DNA from: a bacterium
Lineage (GTDB): Bacteria; Desulfobacterota; DSWW01
Reading direction: 5' to 3'
Length of the DNA: 5,170 nucleotides
Assembly: GCA_030609865.1 (NCBI GenBank)
Contig: JAUWSZ010000254.1
Location: 1-5,170 of the forward strand
Positions 5,152 through 5,170 of the stretch are shown one piece after another. The notes beneath the pieces were generated by a model. It was not told the DNA's origin. It made no database searches and worked only from the letters and a program-made list of their open reading frames with translations. Made by a program: the position numbers and the translations under genes. Position 1 is the first letter of the stretch; the number at the start of each line of letters is the position of its first letter.

Positions 5152-5170
5152 AAGTCCCTTTGGGAGATAC

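Larger units (their letters stand above)
4602..5170. other. asnB leader and upstream intergenic region (569 bp)
   Basis: No protein gene is supported here. A leftward open frame starting at TTG (5008) runs through a terminator hairpin and has no ribosome binding site. Rightward frames are antisense to asnB. In the leftward direction the region contains a consensus promoter (5026-5054), a putative small RNA ending in a terminator (about 4872-5019), a stretch of about 130 nt with only a small CTCAG/CTGAG hairpin (4759-4776), a second terminator (4689-4736), an inverted repeat (4634-4688) and the asnB ribosome binding site. Rightward it holds a promoter-like element and a structured repeat reaching the window edge. 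Confidence 0.7.

Overview
The window carries three protein genes. They read leftward, rightward, leftward, and are separated by two unusually signal-rich intergenic regions. The fairly GC-rich composition, canonical Shine-Dalgarno sites, sigma-70-type promoters, intrinsic terminators and an exported fibronectin-type-III (FN3) protein point to a bacterium. The protein style suggests a Desulfobacterota/deltaproteobacterium-like or related environmental lineage, but that placement is inference and weak. No rRNA, clear tRNA, insertion sequence, CRISPR array or phage gene is visible.

Layout: 90-707 (-) is a small secreted FN3-like protein. 708-1145 has no convincing protein gene. It holds a weak leftward terminator, a short palindrome with a diverged direct repeat, a strong rightward terminator, and a promoter for the next gene. 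1146-2942 (+) is a complete thiamine-diphosphate (ThDP) enzyme of the acetolactate synthase superfamily. 2952-4601 (-) is a complete glutamine-dependent asparagine synthetase. It converges on the ThDP enzyme gene with only 9 bp between the stop codons. 4602-5170 is the asnB leader and upstream region.

The most notable content is regulatory. A textbook-perfect sigma-70 promoter (TTGACA-17-TATAAT) fires leftward at 5026-5054. It is followed after about 145 nt by an intrinsic terminator, about 140-185 nt further on by a second and very strong one, then by an 8-bp inverted repeat, and only then by the asnB ribosome binding site. The promoter therefore drives either a small RNA upstream of asnB or a roughly 420-nt attenuated asnB leader. 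Overlapping its -35 box, on the other strand, is a rightward promoter-like element. This shares two sequence blocks at identical spacing with the element in front of the ThDP gene, and it leads into a structured inverted repeat that runs to the window edge.

The three genes do not form an operon, and nothing in the sequence places them in one pathway. The ThDP enzyme acts on 2-oxo acids or related substrates and the synthetase makes asparagine. Their adjacency is by convergence, not co-transcription.
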